A DNA stretch of 64,000 nucleotides, taken from Psococerastis gibbosa (lineage: Eukaryota > Arthropoda > Insecta > Psocodea > Psocidae). The DNA is taken from NCBI GenBank assembly GCA_963971405.1, contig OZ020490.1, positions 12,200,874 through 12,264,873 on the forward strand, given 5' to 3'. The position numbers were made by a program, and so were the translations under genes. Positions 62,416 through 64,000 of the stretch are shown here, piece after piece. Under the pieces are notes generated by a model. The model made no database searches and was not told where the DNA came from. It saw only the letters and a program-made list of their open reading frames with translations. How positions within the stretch are numbered: the first letter of the stretch is position 1; every line of letters begins with the position of its first letter.

Positions 62416-63177
62416 TGTAACAGCTTCCGCTTAATAATTAATACAGATTTAACTTAAAAGAAAAGGTTATAATTCAAACATCAAGCCTTCATCGCATAGA
62501 TCAAAACACAGGCGTCGCCGCCTCCAGCGCATGCGCACAACTCCCGTGACGGGCGCCAAAAGTATATGGTGTTTATTATAGATCATTACATCTCTCCTTC
62601 CTTTTAAACACATCTCTTATACTTATACATACGTCTAATCCCGTAAGCAAACTATTCAAATCAAAACAAAATCAAAGTTTAAGTTTCTTAATTAATTTTC
62701 TGACAAAACATGCTCGTCAAACCGAACAGGTAACTTCCTGTTCCTGGCGGGTCTAGTAGACTGGCTAAAAGGTTTCTCATTCCACTTGATGGGGGATGAA
62801 CCAATTTCAGACTCAATACCCGAATTATTTTCAATACTTCGACTCGGAGATGAAATCTCCTCGACCAATTCATCCCTAATTTTTTTTACAAAACTTTGCA
62901 AAAAAACTTTTTACAAAACAAAGCCAGTCTTCTCCGTTATAATAAAAGGGTCTGTGTGCCAATTTAATGCCAACTTATTAGTCTTTTCTGTGTTTTTAAG
63001 AACTTCTAGTTCTTTCTCCGTTACTCTCTTGTTTTTGTCATAAAATTCTTTCATTTGACATTTTCTCAAAGCATCTCGATCCCGCACACCACCATACATA
63101 TCCTCTATTCCGATGAGTTCAGTGCTCTCGTCACAGTCAGCATGAACATCACGGCAGTCTGGAATTTTCGTTTTCAT
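62416..63177 (-). mobile_element. LTR retroelement 3' end (LTR plus C-terminal coding remnant)
   Basis: The plus-strand edge TGTAACAGC is the complement of an LTR ending GCTGTTACA. Two minus-strand frames (62911-63177 and 62692-62901) are shifted relative to each other. They encode DRDALRKCQMKEFYDKNKR, then SFVKKIRDELVEEISSPSR and RPARNRKLPVRFDEHVL, which resembles the C-terminal tail of Gypsy-like pol (inference). The frameshift and the foreign insertion upstream make it defective. The putative LTR spans about 62416-62680. Confidence 0.6.
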
Positions 63178-63209
63178 TTTTCTATTGTATATTTTTTTTT
63201 CTGGTTTTT

Positions 63210-63305
63210 AAGGTTAGCATGAAAACAAGACTTTATAGTCTTATTGTTCGCCTTTTGTTTTGTTTACAATAAAGTCGTATTTTCATTTCATTTCATTATT
63301 TTCAT
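63210..63305 (+). repeat. Retroelement tail, AAGGTTAGCATGAAAA family copy 2
   Basis: AAGGTTAGCATGAAAACAAG through AATAAAGTCGTATTTTCATT with a TTTCA-type tandem end. Nearly identical to 32215-32308. It sits just upstream of the LTR-element coding remnant, suggesting insertion into it. Confidence 0.7.
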
Positions 63306-64000
63306 TTCATTATATTAACTCATATTCATAAGCAGACATGGAGATCCCCAGATGGCGCAACCTACAACCAAAATTAAGGTGCAATTTGTGTATCAAGTTA
63401 TTGTGTAGATTAAAATGCAATTGTAACGTAATTTTCCTTTTTCAAACAGTTACTTCCACGTTGTGGGTTCAAATAACCTCTTACACATGGTCAAAACTGA
63501 CTCGTAAGTGTCCAACTTAACGTGATTAAATTATTGTAGGTCACACATTTCACATTTTTTTGTTAACTAGGCATATATGGTTGTGCTAACATCTTACGGG
63601 CATATCTCATAGCACTGACAAGAGATCTAACAAAGTGAGTGCGTAGGTTTTAAAAATTTTTATTTAAAAAATTGTAATTTACCAAATGTACCTTTTACTA
63701 TTTTTCCTTCTCACTTAAACACTTCACAAACAAGGAATGAATGATGAATTAAACAAATTTTAGTTGTTTTGCTACACAAATGAGTTGCACATGCTAACGA
63801 TTTTCCATTTTGAAAATTAAAACCATGTAATATATGTAAGGTGTTGGATGGTATACAACTGAAAATGTTTAAAAAAAACAGGCACATGAAATATGTTTAC
63901 TCACCTCACTTCCCGTCGTAGTTCAAATTTATATTGGCTCACAAAACTTATTAAAAATATATAATATTATTAAAGGCCGCTGTGTGTTGTCCAATGTCGG
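63306..64000. other. Window end, no feature recognised
   Basis: AT-rich. Copy A sequence following GGACGTGAACTA (CCGTACACTTAATTTC) does not reappear here, so the far end of the LTR element and the rest of copy B, if present, lie outside the window. Confidence 0.4.

Overview
The window is nuclear DNA of an animal, most likely a marine invertebrate. The genes are split by GT-AG introns with short exons. The DNA between them is AT-rich and packed with transposon remnants: LINE 3' ends, tRNA-derived SINEs, hAT-type and Harbinger-like MITEs, a piggyBac-like element and an LTR-element end. The phylum cannot be read safely from the sequence. There is no bacterial or organellar gene organisation and no CRISPR array. 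Layout: (1) 1-2,089 holds a 5'-truncated LINE, half a MITE, a Penelope-like scrap and a tRNA-derived SINE. (2) 2,090-10,648 (+) holds the last nine coding exons (429 residues) of a PATL1 homologue, the P-body decapping factor. Its introns carry at least six DNA transposons, one ending 21 bases before an exon and one encoding a BED zinc finger. (3) 10,649-29,800 has no convincing gene. It holds LINE tails, MITEs with long G or C runs, two tRNA-Thr-like units and two of the three copies of a 0.8-kb repeat. (4) 29,902-34,008 (+) holds a four-exon gene for a 206-residue secreted protein with a signal peptide and dibasic sites. It is unrecognised and is a candidate peptide precursor. (5) 34,020-41,000 is repeats only. 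(6) 41,000-62,415 is dominated by an ~8.7-kb direct duplication (copy A about 42.6-51.3 kb, copy B about 53.7-62.4 kb). It contains exon-like blocks with conserved splice sites but no confident protein. Each copy has gained its own insertions, and the sister copy shows the empty site. (7) 62,416-64,000 holds the end of an LTR retroelement on the minus strand. How it fits together: the two supported genes are independent of each other (RNA decay versus secretion). Most of the other structure is transposon history. It can be dated relatively because several insertions have their empty site elsewhere in the window: 2,784-3,166 against 5,928; copy A against copy B at 43.2, 43.6, 48.7/60.3 and 51.3/62.4 kb. 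All protein calls come from reading the translated exons by eye. No database search was possible, and paralogous identities are estimates by inspection.
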